DNA from: JAMQPK01 sp963761975 | GTDB taxonomy: Bacteria; Acidobacteriota; Vicinamibacteria; Vicinamibacterales; JAMQPK01 | Direction: 5' to 3' | DNA: 64,000 bases | Assembly (NCBI GenBank): GCA_963761975.1 | Contig: CAVXIR010000007.1 | Location: forward strand, 744,001-808,000 | Shown here: piece by piece, positions 8,238-15,756 of the stretch | Position numbering within the stretch: position 1 is the first letter of the stretch | Layout: each line of letters starts with the position of its first letter | The notes under the pieces: model-generated | The model's database searches: none | The model's input: only the letters and a program-made list of their open reading frames with translations | What the model was told of the DNA's origin: nothing | Made by a program: the position numbers and the translations under genes

Positions 8238-9321
8238 CCCCATCGCACACGCCGAGCACGTGATGACCGTCTGCAATGCGTGCCGGTACTGCGAGCAGTT
8301 CTGTCCGGTGTTTCCTGCGATGGAGAGCCGCCTGGCGTTTGCGGAACCGGATCTCGCGTATCTCGCCAACCTGTGCCACAACTGCGGCGAGTGTCTCTAC
8401 GCATGCCAGTACGCGCCGCCGCACGAGTTCGGTATCAACGTGCCGAGGGCAATGGCAGAGATTCGGGTGCGTTCGTACGAAACCTATTGCTGGCCGCCTT
8501 TCCTCTCGAGCGCCTTCAGACGGCACAACTTGCTGACCGGCCTCGTTCTTGGCGCCGGACTGATCGCGGTGATGGTCGTCGCCGTTCTGATCGTTAACGA
8601 AGGTGTATTCCCCAAGCCAGTTGGCGCCGGCGATTTCTATGGCGTTCTTCCACACGACGTGATGGTCGCGCTCTTCGGAGGTGTGGGTCTGTTCATCGTC
8701 GTTGCTGTGTGGATCGGTGTTGCCCGGTTCTGGCGCGACATGCGGGGCGGTGAGGCGTACAGCCCGACCGCCGCCGATCTCGCCCGCGCCCTTGGTGATG
8801 TGCTGACGCTTCGGCACCTGCAGGGCGGCGGTGTCGATTGCACTTCGGCGGAAGAGCAGCGGGCTCCGCTCCGGCGCTGGTTCCACCACTGCACGTTCTA
8901 CGGATTCCTGCTGTGTTTTGCGTCGACGTCGGTGGCCGCCCTCTATCACCTCGTGTTCGGATGGGTGGCGCCGTATGGCTATGGTAGCGTTCCCGTAATG
9001 CTGGGCATGGCCGGTGGCGCGGGACTGCTCATCGGTCCGGCCGGGCTCCTGATATTGCGAGGACAAAGAGACCCGGCGCTCGGCGATCCCAGTCAGCGCG
9101 GCATGGACGAAGCGTTCATCGCGCTCTTGTTCGTTGTCAGTCTGACCGGTTTTCTGCTGCTGGGGTTTCGCGAGCAGGCAATCATGAGCACGCTCCTCGC
9201 CGTGCATCTCGGCGCAGTGCTCGCGCTCTTCATCACGCTGCCGTACGGCAAGTTCGTGCACGGCATCTATCGGACAGCCGCGCTCATCAATTACGCGATG
9301 TTGAGGCGTCGCTTGCCATGA
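8224..9321 (+). CDS. tcuB: tricarballylate utilisation protein B (TcuB/CitB domain)
   Basis: This 365-residue protein carries two 4Fe-4S motifs, C17-x2-C20-x2-C23-x3-C27 followed by Pro, and C51-x2-C54-x2-C57-x3-C61, then several membrane helices from about residue 105 on. This is the CitB/TcuB layout, in which the protein takes electrons from the flavoprotein TcuA and delivers them to the membrane quinone pool. GAGGAGG lies nine bases before the ATG at 8224, inside the tcuA end, so translation is coupled. An intact gene of family-typical size. A 35-bp piece of its 3' end (9214-9248) recurs at 10564-10598 with two mismatches. Confidence 0.85.
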   Translation: MPHADPIAHAEHVMTVCNACRYCEQFCPVFPAMESRLAFAEPDLAYLANLCHNCGECLYACQYAPPHEFGINVPRAMAEIRVRSYETYCWPPFLSSAFRRHNLLTGLVLGAGLIAVMVVAVLIVNEGVFPKPVGAGDFYGVLPHDVMVALFGGVGLFIVVAVWIGVARFWRDMRGGEAYSPTAADLARALGDVLTLRHLQGGGVDCTSAEEQRAPLRRWFHHCTFYGFLLCFASTSVAALYHLVFGWVAPYGYGSVPVMLGMAGGAGLLIGPAGLLILRGQRDPALGDPSQRGMDEAFIALLFVVSLTGFLLLGFREQAIMSTLLAVHLGAVLALFITLPYGKFVHGIYRTAALINYAMLRRRLP

Positions 9322-9713
9322 GCCAACTCTTCCGGTTCTCCAATTCGGTCAGACGAGATCCAGCGATCGAGGCCTGGATGCGTGAGCATGCGGGTGAGTT
9401 GGGGGCAATCGCGCAGCGCTGGTTTGGGGTCATGCGCGACTGCGGAGACGATTTTCGAGAGTTGTTGCATGACGGCTGTCCTACCGCATGTGTGACTGAC
9501 GCGGCTTTCGCCTACGTCAACGCCTTCAACGCTCACGTCAATGTCGGGTTCTTTCGTGGCGCTGAGATTGCCGATCCAGATCGCCTGCTGGAAGGCACTG
9601 GAAAGTTCATGCGTCACGTGAAACTCAAGCCCGACCGTGACGTCGATGCCAGGGCTCTGACGAAGTTGATCGAAACTGCATACACTGATATGAAGGGACG
9701 TCTGGTCCTATGA
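9318..9713 (+). CDS. DUF1801 (YdhG-like) protein
   Basis: A 131-residue soluble protein with the DUF1801 core: FAYVNAFNAHVNVGFF, then EGTGKFMRHVKL. The family has a small alpha/beta fold; no biochemical role is established. Its ATG overlaps the tcuB stop by four bases (ATGA) and its own stop overlaps the next gene in the same way, so it belongs to the same transcript. Whether it has a role in the transporter/oxidation module or is a passenger cannot be told from sequence. Confidence 0.8.
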   Translation: MSQLFRFSNSVRRDPAIEAWMREHAGELGAIAQRWFGVMRDCGDDFRELLHDGCPTACVTDAAFAYVNAFNAHVNVGFFRGAEIADPDRLLEGTGKFMRHVKLKPDRDVDARALTKLIETAYTDMKGRLVL

Positions 9714-10549
9714 GCATTCGATTCTCGGCGGTACTGAGCGCACTGCTGGTGGCTTGCCCCGCCGCGGCACAGACCCGCCCAGCCGTCCCACCCCTTCTTG
9801 TGTCTACAGCGTGGCTTGATGATCACCTGCGGGACCCCAACGTGGTTGTGGTTCACACAAGTCAAGCCGCCGCCGCGCGAGAACAGATCCCGGGCGCGCA
9901 GCTCGTGCCGCACAACTCGTTGATGACGATGGGTGGCAGTCACGATTTGGCCGGCGTGTCAGATCTCGTGACCGCGCTTGAGCGAGCGGGCGTTTCGAAT
10001 AACTCGCACGTCGTCATCTATGGAGAGCCCCTGGCGTCGGGGTGGCTGTTCTTCGCGCTCGATTACCTTGGGCACGAGCGGACGTCGATGCTGGACGGGG
10101 GACTCGACAAGTGGAAGGCCGAAGGCAGGCCCATCAGCGCCGTTGTCGCGCCTTCACGAAGCGGGCACTTCCAGCCGCAACTCCGTCCTCAGGTCAAGGC
10201 ATCGGCAGAGACAGTCCAGAATCGGGCGGCCGGTGCCGTCGCGGTCGTGGATGCTCGGAGCGAGCAGGAGTACGTCGCGGGGCATATTCCTGGTGCGCAT
10301 CTCCTCGTGTGGCAGAACGTTTATTCGGACGCGAAGCTTCAGGTGTTCAAGAGTCCAGCAGAGGTCGTGGCACTATTCGCCGCGGCCGGTGCGTCCTCCG
10401 GCAAGATGGCCATCACGTACTGCCAAATCGGCCTGCGGTCCAGCCTGCTGTATTTCGCGGCGCGGTACTCAGGATTGAATGCCAGCAACTATGTTGGTTC
10501 TTGGAGTGACTGGTCGGCCAAGGGGCTGCCCAGAGAACCAGCGCGGTAA
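9710..10549 (+). CDS. secreted two-domain rhodanese (sulfurtransferase)
   Basis: The 279-residue protein has a signal peptide ending near ACPAAAQ and two tandem rhodanese domains (about 30-145 and 165-275). The second has the active Cys238 in TYCQIGLRS and the family pattern DARSEQEYVAGHIPGA. The first domain lacks a cysteine at the matching place (YGEPLAS), as usual for two-domain thiosulfate or 3-mercaptopyruvate sulfurtransferases. It is expected to move sulfane sulfur in the periplasm. The four-base overlap with the DUF1801 gene implies co-translation. Confidence 0.85.
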   Translation: MSIRFSAVLSALLVACPAAAQTRPAVPPLLVSTAWLDDHLRDPNVVVVHTSQAAAAREQIPGAQLVPHNSLMTMGGSHDLAGVSDLVTALERAGVSNNSHVVIYGEPLASGWLFFALDYLGHERTSMLDGGLDKWKAEGRPISAVVAPSRSGHFQPQLRPQVKASAETVQNRAAGAVAVVDARSEQEYVAGHIPGAHLLVWQNVYSDAKLQVFKSPAEVVALFAAAGASSGKMAITYCQIGLRSSLLYFAARYSGLNASNYVGSWSDWSAKGLPREPAR

Positions 10550-10563
10550 GTGTAGAAGTCGCG

Positions 10564-10598
10564 GCAGTGCTCGCGCTCTTCGTCACGCTGCCGTGCGG
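10564..10598 (+). repeat. 35-bp copy of the tcuB 3' end
   Basis: These 35 bases match 9214-9248 inside tcuB at 33 positions; the two differences are both A to G. The copy lies just after the rhodanese stop, outside any obvious gene, and the separation is exactly 1350 bp. It looks like the remnant of a tandem duplication or gene conversion that included the end of tcuB. Similarity fades on both sides. Confidence 0.7.
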
Positions 10599-10622
10599 AG
10601 GGCGAAATACGAAAGCAGAATC

Positions 10623-11054
10623 GTGGTAGCCGTCAAATACGAAGACCTTTCAGCGGCATTCGACTTCGTCAGCTTTGCTGCGCCCATGGAGCACCAAGCC
10701 TATATTTCCATCGACACCGGCACGATCCATTGGCTCTCCGAAGTGAGTCCGCTTGAAGAAGAAATGCCGGACGATTTTGAAACGTCAGACCGCTACATTG
10801 CAGTGCCACACAAGAACGACCTCGACCTCGGCAGTGATCTCGCTCTCCGTTTTTCGGCGGAGGAACTACCGGGGCTGTACGACAGAGTTGAGCAGTTCTT
10901 TCGGCATCGCGGTGCTTATGCGCGCTTCAAGGAACTCTTGGCATCGGAGGGCTGTTTGGACAAATGGTACGCATTTGAGGCCGAAGCCACAGAGCGAGCC
11001 CTGAGGAACTGGTGCATCGAAAACGAGATCAAGGTTGTCCGCAGCGAAGAATGA
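10623..11054 (+). CDS. UPF0158 family protein
   Basis: A soluble 143-residue protein with the UPF0158 pattern: YEDLSAAFDFVS near the N-terminus, AYISIDTGTIHW, then a long acidic middle, RFKELLASEGCLDKWYAFE and a C-terminal helix ending ALRNWCIENEI. The family is common in bacteria and has no assigned function. The GTG at 10623 is preferred because the conserved region starts three codons later; the frame is open upstream but that part overlaps the tcuB-derived duplicate. No strong ribosome binding site is seen. Confidence 0.75.
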   Translation: MVAVKYEDLSAAFDFVSFAAPMEHQAYISIDTGTIHWLSEVSPLEEEMPDDFETSDRYIAVPHKNDLDLGSDLALRFSAEELPGLYDRVEQFFRHRGAYARFKELLASEGCLDKWYAFEAEATERALRNWCIENEIKVVRSEE

Positions 11055-11156
11055 TCAGCCCATCATTGGTCGTCGAGCATAAAGAAAAGCTATTTTCATT
11101 CGCGTGACGTTGGCAATGAGCTTTTCGGTCGGCCTGGAGTGGTACCCGGCTATAGG

Positions 11157-11492
11157 TTATCCGATGATTTCGTTCAATCCATCAAGGACGCGGGCGAGTT
11201 CTTCCTCGGATGCGCGGGCGAGGCGTGGCCCAATGCGATCGACGGCCAAGGTTCGGATCTGACTGATTTTGATCCACGACTGTTTCCTCAAGCCTGCCGC
11301 CTTGCTTGCGAGAGTCAGAGGGAATCCCGCGCGAGGTTCCTGGGTCGTCAAGGCCACGGCGATGACCGTGCCCGATCGCTCATTAAAGACGTTATGGCTC
11401 AGCACGAGCACGGGGCGTTTGCCGGCCTGTTCGTGTCCGCGGACAGGGTTGAGGTCGGCCCATCGGATGTCGCCCCTCAGTATTCGGGCCAT
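11157..11492 (-). CDS. PemK/MazF-type toxin, mRNA endoribonuclease
   Basis: The 111-residue protein has the MazF/PemK pattern: RGDIRWADLNPVRGHEQAGKRP at the N-terminus, VLVLSHNVFNERSGTVIAVALTT in the core and WIKISQIRTL in the C-terminal half. Toxins of this family cleave mRNA at short motifs when not bound by their partner. The gene starts 16 bp inside the antitoxin gene upstream, the standard antitoxin-first order with coupled translation. Complete and of normal size. Confidence 0.9.
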   Translation of the reverse strand: MARILRGDIRWADLNPVRGHEQAGKRPVLVLSHNVFNERSGTVIAVALTTQEPRAGFPLTLASKAAGLRKQSWIKISQIRTLAVDRIGPRLARASEEELARVLDGLNEIIG

Positions 11493-11719
11493 GTCTCGAA
11501 GTCGCTGGCGAGGCCTTCATCGGCGAGACCTTTCTCTTCGCGGGGGTTCAGTTTCGCGGATTCACGGGCCAATCGTGTTCGGGCGAGGCGCTGAATCTTA
11601 TCGGCGAGTGCGGCTTCCACCGCCTGGCTCCGATTGCGAAATCGCTGCTTGGCGACGAGTTCATCAACGCGTTCGAGAAGAGCAGCATCCAACGTTAAGG
11701 CGACTTTAGTTTTTGGCAT
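11477..11719 (-). CDS. ribbon-helix-helix antitoxin
   Basis: From the ATG at 11719 the product is 80 residues: MPKTKVALTLDAALLERVDEL forms the ribbon and first helix, RNRSQAVEAAL the second, and the C-terminal part (ARESAKLNPREEKGLADEGLASDFETWPEY) is the acidic toxin-binding tail usual for PemI/MazE-like antitoxins. A start at 11740 would lie inside the palindrome at 11721-11745 and is thought less likely. No ribosome binding site is evident in front of 11719. The protein should dimerise, bind that palindrome and repress its own operon. Confidence 0.85.
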   Translation of the reverse strand: MPKTKVALTLDAALLERVDELVAKQRFRNRSQAVEAALADKIQRLARTRLARESAKLNPREEKGLADEGLASDFETWPEY

Positions 11720-11720
11720 C

Positions 11721-11745
11721 GTAGTATGATATTTCATCATACTAC
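11721..11745 (-). promoter_or_regulatory. palindromic operator of the toxin-antitoxin operon
   Basis: Perfect inverted repeat GTAGTATGAT - ATTTC - ATCATACTAC, ten-base arms with a five-base spacer, ending one base before the antitoxin start codon. Ribbon-helix-helix antitoxins bind such sites beside their own start, so autoregulation is the expected role. It is AT-rich against a GC-rich background. Confidence 0.75.
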
Positions 11746-11790
11746 CGAGCGACGTTGTCGAACAAGCGCTTGGTGCCTAAGGATCGCGCT

Positions 11791-12576
11791 ATGAGAACAA
11801 AGTGGTGTGTTTCCAGAAGGGCAGCACTGCTCGTCGTAAGCCTGCTGTTCTGTGTCCCCACAGCAGCAGCGGACGACATCAGGGTCATGACCTCGGGCAC
11901 CTTCACGGCGGCATATCTCGGGCTCGTGCCTCAGCTCGAACGCATTATCAAAGGCAAAGTGGTCACCGTCACGACGTCTATGGGAGTGGGGTCAGAGTCC
12001 ATCCCGAGCCGGCTCGAGCGCGGTGAAGCCGTCGATGTCGTCATCGTGGCGGATGATGCGCTGAATCAGATGATCAAAGACGGCAGGGTTCTGGCCGACA
12101 GCCGCGTTGAGCTTGCGCGTTCGGGCATCGGTATGGCCGTACGAGCGGGCGCGCCCAAGCCCGACATCAGCACTCTGGATGCCCTGAGACGTACGCTCCT
12201 TCAGGCGAAATCCATCGCGTACTCCGCCAGCGTCAGCGGGTTGTATCTCACCACGGAGTTGTTTCAGCGCCTCGGGATCGCCGATCAAGTGCTGGCTAAG
12301 AGCCGGAGAATCGATCGCGAGCGCGTCGGCGCCGTGGTGGCGCGCGGTGAGGCAGAAATCGGATTCCAGCAGATCAGCGAACTGCTGCCAGTGCCGGGCA
12401 TCGAATATGTCGGACCCCTGCCGCCAGAGGTTCAGCGAGTCACGGTGGTCTCGGCCGGGATTGCGGCGGGTTCGAAGAACGCGGATGCGGCACGCGCGCT
12501 TATCAGATTTCTGGCGTCATCGGACGCAGCCAGCACCGTTGCCAAGAGTGGTTTAGAGCCTATACTGCGCAAATGA
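11791..12576 (+). CDS. periplasmic solute-binding protein, ModA-like (SBP_bac_11)
   Basis: The 261-residue protein has a signal peptide (RRAALLVVSLLFCVPTAAAD) and the ModA-like fold pattern: IRVMTSGTFTAAYLGLVPQLER, a region of GVGSESIPSRLERGEAVDVVIVADDALNQM, then AYSASVSGLYLTTELFQRLGI. AAGGA precedes the ATG at 11791. These proteins usually bind oxyanions or small organic acids for ABC transport, but no permease or ATPase is nearby. It abuts the amidohydrolase with no gap, so the pair is a unit; the ligand may relate to that enzyme's substrate. Confidence 0.75.
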   Translation: MRTKWCVSRRAALLVVSLLFCVPTAAADDIRVMTSGTFTAAYLGLVPQLERIIKGKVVTVTTSMGVGSESIPSRLERGEAVDVVIVADDALNQMIKDGRVLADSRVELARSGIGMAVRAGAPKPDISTLDALRRTLLQAKSIAYSASVSGLYLTTELFQRLGIADQVLAKSRRIDRERVGAVVARGEAEIGFQQISELLPVPGIEYVGPLPPEVQRVTVVSAGIAAGSKNADAARALIRFLASSDAASTVAKSGLEPILRK

Positions 12577-13647
12577 TTGACTCGCCGTTCATTTCTCGGC
12601 ATGACTTCGGCCGCTGGGGCCATGATCTCTGCGCCATCGAGCGACGTCGTAGCCGCCGCGCAAAGCGCGCAGGCGCAGACCGCACCCGTCGCTCCGCCGG
12701 AAATCCCCACCGCCGGTCGGCCGCAGGGCACTGACAAGTTCGGCGCCAGCGTCGACAGTGTTCCCATCATCGACGCGCATATTCATCTCTTTGATGGTAC
12801 GCGACCGCAGGGCGCGGGCTATATGGGCTCGGCGGCATACCGGGAGAAGTCCCGGACGTCCCTTCCCGGTCTCTACGCTCCCCTGGCCAGGCCCTCCGGC
12901 ATCGTCGGCGCCATCGTCGTGGAATCCAGCGGCTGGGTCGAAGACAACCTCTGGTACCTGATGGTTTCAGAATCCGATCCCTTCATCGTCGGTGTCTCCG
13001 GGCGGCTCGATCCGTACAAGCCGGAGTTCGGTGAATTTCTGGGGCGCTACCAGAAGAACCCGCTGTATCGCGCCATCCGCGCCAGCCGTTACTACACGAA
13101 CACCGACGGCAAGGTGACGCTCGACCAGGTCGCCGTGGCGAATCTCAAACTATTGGCGCAGGCAGATCTCGCGCAGGACACCGCCAATCCTTCCATGCCT
13201 CTGATGACCGCCAATGTGATGCTGGCCGACGCCATTCCGACTTTGCGCATCATCATGGATCATCTGCCGTCGTTCGATCCCACACCCGAGAACCGGGCGG
13301 CCTACGAGGCCGTCGTCAAGGAGATGGCGGCGCGGCCGAACATCTTCGTCAAGTTGTCCGAGGTGTATCATCCGCGCACGGACAACCGTGAGGTCGTGTC
13401 CGACTACACGTTCTTGCGTGACCGGTTGGAATTTCTCTATGGCATGTTCGGCGAAGATCGGGTGATCTTCGGCACCGACTATCCCAACTCCTACGGTGTC
13501 GCCACGATATCGGAGGAAGTGGGACTTATGAAGAAATTCTTCTCCACCAAGACCCGCGCTCAAGCAGAGAAATATTTCTGGAGGAACGCTGCACGCGTTT
13601 ACAAGTTCGTCAAGCGCGCCAAGGACCAGCCTGGTCCGTCACTGTGA
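12577..13647 (+). CDS. Tat-exported amidohydrolase (amidohydrolase_2 / COG2159)
   Basis: A 356-residue protein that starts with TTG directly after the stop of the binding-protein gene. The N-terminus TRRSFLGMTSAAGAM is a twin-arginine signal. The enzyme part begins with IIDAHIHLFD (metal ligands His68 and His70), has IMDHLPSFD in the middle and FGTDYPNS near the C-terminus, which together define the amidohydrolase_2 TIM barrel. Relatives cleave lactones or C-C bonds, or decarboxylate. The exported location next to a binding protein suggests it processes an extracytoplasmic compound. Substrate unknown. Confidence 0.8.
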   Translation: MTRRSFLGMTSAAGAMISAPSSDVVAAAQSAQAQTAPVAPPEIPTAGRPQGTDKFGASVDSVPIIDAHIHLFDGTRPQGAGYMGSAAYREKSRTSLPGLYAPLARPSGIVGAIVVESSGWVEDNLWYLMVSESDPFIVGVSGRLDPYKPEFGEFLGRYQKNPLYRAIRASRYYTNTDGKVTLDQVAVANLKLLAQADLAQDTANPSMPLMTANVMLADAIPTLRIIMDHLPSFDPTPENRAAYEAVVKEMAARPNIFVKLSEVYHPRTDNREVVSDYTFLRDRLEFLYGMFGEDRVIFGTDYPNSYGVATISEEVGLMKKFFSTKTRAQAEKYFWRNAARVYKFVKRAKDQPGPSL

Positions 13648-13735
13648 CTGATTCGTCAGCTCTGTTATCCACTTCGGAACGACAGGTCGAAGTGCGGATG
13701 TTTCAGGCGTGGCGCGCTTTCCCATCACCGTCGCG

Positions 13736-14593
13736 CTACGGCTCAGCCACGAGCCTCCAGGCCCGGCGAACGTGTCCGGCCGCTCGTAACGCGGGATCTT
13801 GCATCGCCTCGTCCAGGCTGATAAACGCATAGCCGCGCTTGCGCATGCGGGCGATGCTCTCGCGCAGTGTGAGGGAATTGAGCTCGTTGCAGTGAATGAG
13901 CAGAATCTGCGGAATTTCGCGGCCGAATAATTCCAGCGAAAACCGTTCAGCGTAGGCGAACCCCACATCGACCTGGTCGAAGTAGGCCTGCTTGATCTTT
14001 TCGGCGACCTCAATGTTCCCGCGTCGCAGCTCTCGCCCGTACGCGCCCGCGAACGTGTAATCAGCGTAATCAACCGTCACCGGGGCGACGCGATACTTGC
14101 GCTGCTCCAGAAAATCGACGATGGCCTGATGGGTCTCGGCAGTCGTACCTGAGTGGAGATATGGATAACGCAGCCATATCAATTGCTGGCCCCGCTGTTC
14201 GAGCATCGGGCGGGTGATGACCTCACCCTTCACGATGTCGTCCTGGAACTGATGGACCGGGACGTTATTGGCGCTCGGATGTGAATAGGTGTGGCTGCCG
14301 ACTTGAAAGCCGGCATTCAGCCACTGCTCGACGACTGCCGCCCGTGCGTCGCGTTGTCCATGCACGTTCAGCTGGCGCTCGTTGATAAATATGGTGACGG
14401 GAACCTTCTCGACCTGGAAGGATCCCACCAGCCCGTTGGTGATTCGCTGGAAGTTGCCGAGGTCCGTCAGCTCGTTCACAACCGGGCCGTCGTCAATGGT
14501 GATGGCCACGCGCCGCGCTGCCGGGGTCTGTGCGTCGAGCGCGACGAAGGCAAGCGCCAATCCGACGACGATTGACAAACAGTTCCTGAGCAT
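13736..14593 (-). CDS. secreted polysaccharide deacetylase (NodB domain)
   Basis: From the ATG at 14593 (GAAGGAGA lies seven bases upstream) the product is 285 residues with a signal peptide ending near LDAQTPAA. NodB motif 1 is ITIDDGP and motif 2 is GSHTYSHPSANN, giving the Asp and two His metal ligands; later RYPYLHSG and LLIHCNELN match motifs 3 to 5. These metal-dependent enzymes remove N- or O-acetyl groups from peptidoglycan, chitin or other glycans. It is transcribed away from the acid phosphatase gene, with 36 bp between starts. Confidence 0.85.
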   Translation of the reverse strand: MLRNCLSIVVGLALAFVALDAQTPAARRVAITIDDGPVVNELTDLGNFQRITNGLVGSFQVEKVPVTIFINERQLNVHGQRDARAAVVEQWLNAGFQVGSHTYSHPSANNVPVHQFQDDIVKGEVITRPMLEQRGQQLIWLRYPYLHSGTTAETHQAIVDFLEQRKYRVAPVTVDYADYTFAGAYGRELRRGNIEVAEKIKQAYFDQVDVGFAYAERFSLELFGREIPQILLIHCNELNSLTLRESIARMRKRGYAFISLDEAMQDPALRAAGHVRRAWRLVAEP

Positions 14594-14629
14594 TGTGGGT
14601 CTCCTTCGGCAGAATGCTAAGTTTACGAC

Positions 14630-15514
14630 ATGAAGAATCATCGCAAACGCATCGGGATGGTCGCATTGGTTGTGGTGTGCTCGTGGGGCTGTGCGAGCAC
14701 GCGGGGCCGCTCGGAGGGTGTCGCACCAGGCTCGCGCGGGGCATCGGGCCCGTCGAGCGACGTTCGCGACGCTCACGAGGGACTTCACGGTGTGCTATGG
14801 GTGCAATCGTCCGCCGAATTCTGGGCCCTGACGTCGGCGACCTACAACAGCGCTCAGGTGCTTCTCGAGCAGGCGCTGACTGACAAATCATGGTCTGCAG
14901 CCCTTGAACAAGCGAGCGCTTACGAGAATTTGTCCCCCGCGGTGATCCTCGACCTCGACGAAACGGTGTTGGACAATTCGCCGGCGCAGGCGCAAATGGT
15001 CCTCGAACGGACAACTTACCAGCAAGAAATGTGGACGGCTTGGGTCGACAAAATGGCCGCCGCTGCCATTCCCGGCGCACAGTCATTCATCGCGTTTGCG
15101 GAAAAGAAAGACGTCACGGTGTTCTTCGTCACAAACCGCGCGGCGTCTGAGCAAGGTGTCACGCTCAAGAATCTCGCCGCATTGGGTATCAAGGCTTCTG
15201 ACGAAACGGTCCTCTGTTCTGGTGAGAACGGGTGGACCTCGGACAAGACCGCGAGGCGCGCCGAAATTGCCAAGTCGTTCCGCGTGCTGATGCTCGTGGG
15301 CGACGACATGAATGATTTTGTGGCCACAACCAAATTGACCCCGCCCCAGCGCGTTGCCCTTGCGAAAAAACATGCCGACCGGTGGGGAAGGAGTTGGATT
15401 CTGCTGCCTAACGCGATGTACGGCAGTTGGGAACGGGCACTATATGCCGGTCTCACGAAAGATGAGGAAATTCTGCAGCGAAAGCGTGATCAACTGACAG
15501 GATTCAGACCCTAG
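14630..15514 (+). CDS. HAD-type acid phosphatase, lipoprotein e(P4) family
   Basis: The 294-residue protein has an N-terminal hydrophobic segment ending in a Cys (SWGC), a plausible lipoprotein signal although the lipobox is weak. The catalytic motif ILDLDETVLDNSP is the DxD nucleophile/acid pair of the class-B-like HAD phosphatases, and VFFVTNRA and LMLVGDDMNDF fit motifs II to IV. e(P4)-type enzymes release phosphate from nucleotides at the outer membrane. Length is normal. It faces away from the deacetylase gene, and no good ribosome binding site precedes the ATG. Confidence 0.85.
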   Translation: MKNHRKRIGMVALVVVCSWGCASTRGRSEGVAPGSRGASGPSSDVRDAHEGLHGVLWVQSSAEFWALTSATYNSAQVLLEQALTDKSWSAALEQASAYENLSPAVILDLDETVLDNSPAQAQMVLERTTYQQEMWTAWVDKMAAAAIPGAQSFIAFAEKKDVTVFFVTNRAASEQGVTLKNLAALGIKASDETVLCSGENGWTSDKTARRAEIAKSFRVLMLVGDDMNDFVATTKLTPPQRVALAKKHADRWGRSWILLPNAMYGSWERALYAGLTKDEEILQRKRDQLTGFRP

Positions 15515-15568
15515 AAAGGTTGCGACCACCCACGCTTCAATGCATTTTCCGCTTCCTCGGGGGACAGC

Positions 15569-15623
15569 GCGTCGATTTCGCGCCGCAGGCGATGGCCGCC
15601 GCAGCGGCCATCGAAATCGACGC
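15569..15623. other. large two-part stem-loop between genes
   Basis: Outer arms GCGTCGATTTCG (15569-15580) and CGAAATCGACGC (15612-15623) enclose inner arms CGATGGCCGC (15590-15599) and GCGGCCATCG (15604-15613) around a four-base loop CGCA. A nine-base bulge lies on the left between the two stems and the two right arms share two bases. There is no T-tract, so a classical terminator is unlikely. On the minus strand one frame reads IDALSPEEAENALKRGWSQPF and stops at 15512, possibly a gene remnant. Confidence 0.5.
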
Positions 15624-15756
15624 GATACCCCTGTGCTCTCCGTGAGGCGGTTTGTTTCTCTGCGTCGCTGCGTCTCTGCGTCAACGACAGCGATCTGAAA
15701 TCCGCGATAGGCGTTTGCGAATCAGGTCGGCGCCAAACAATTGCGCTTCGACGCTA

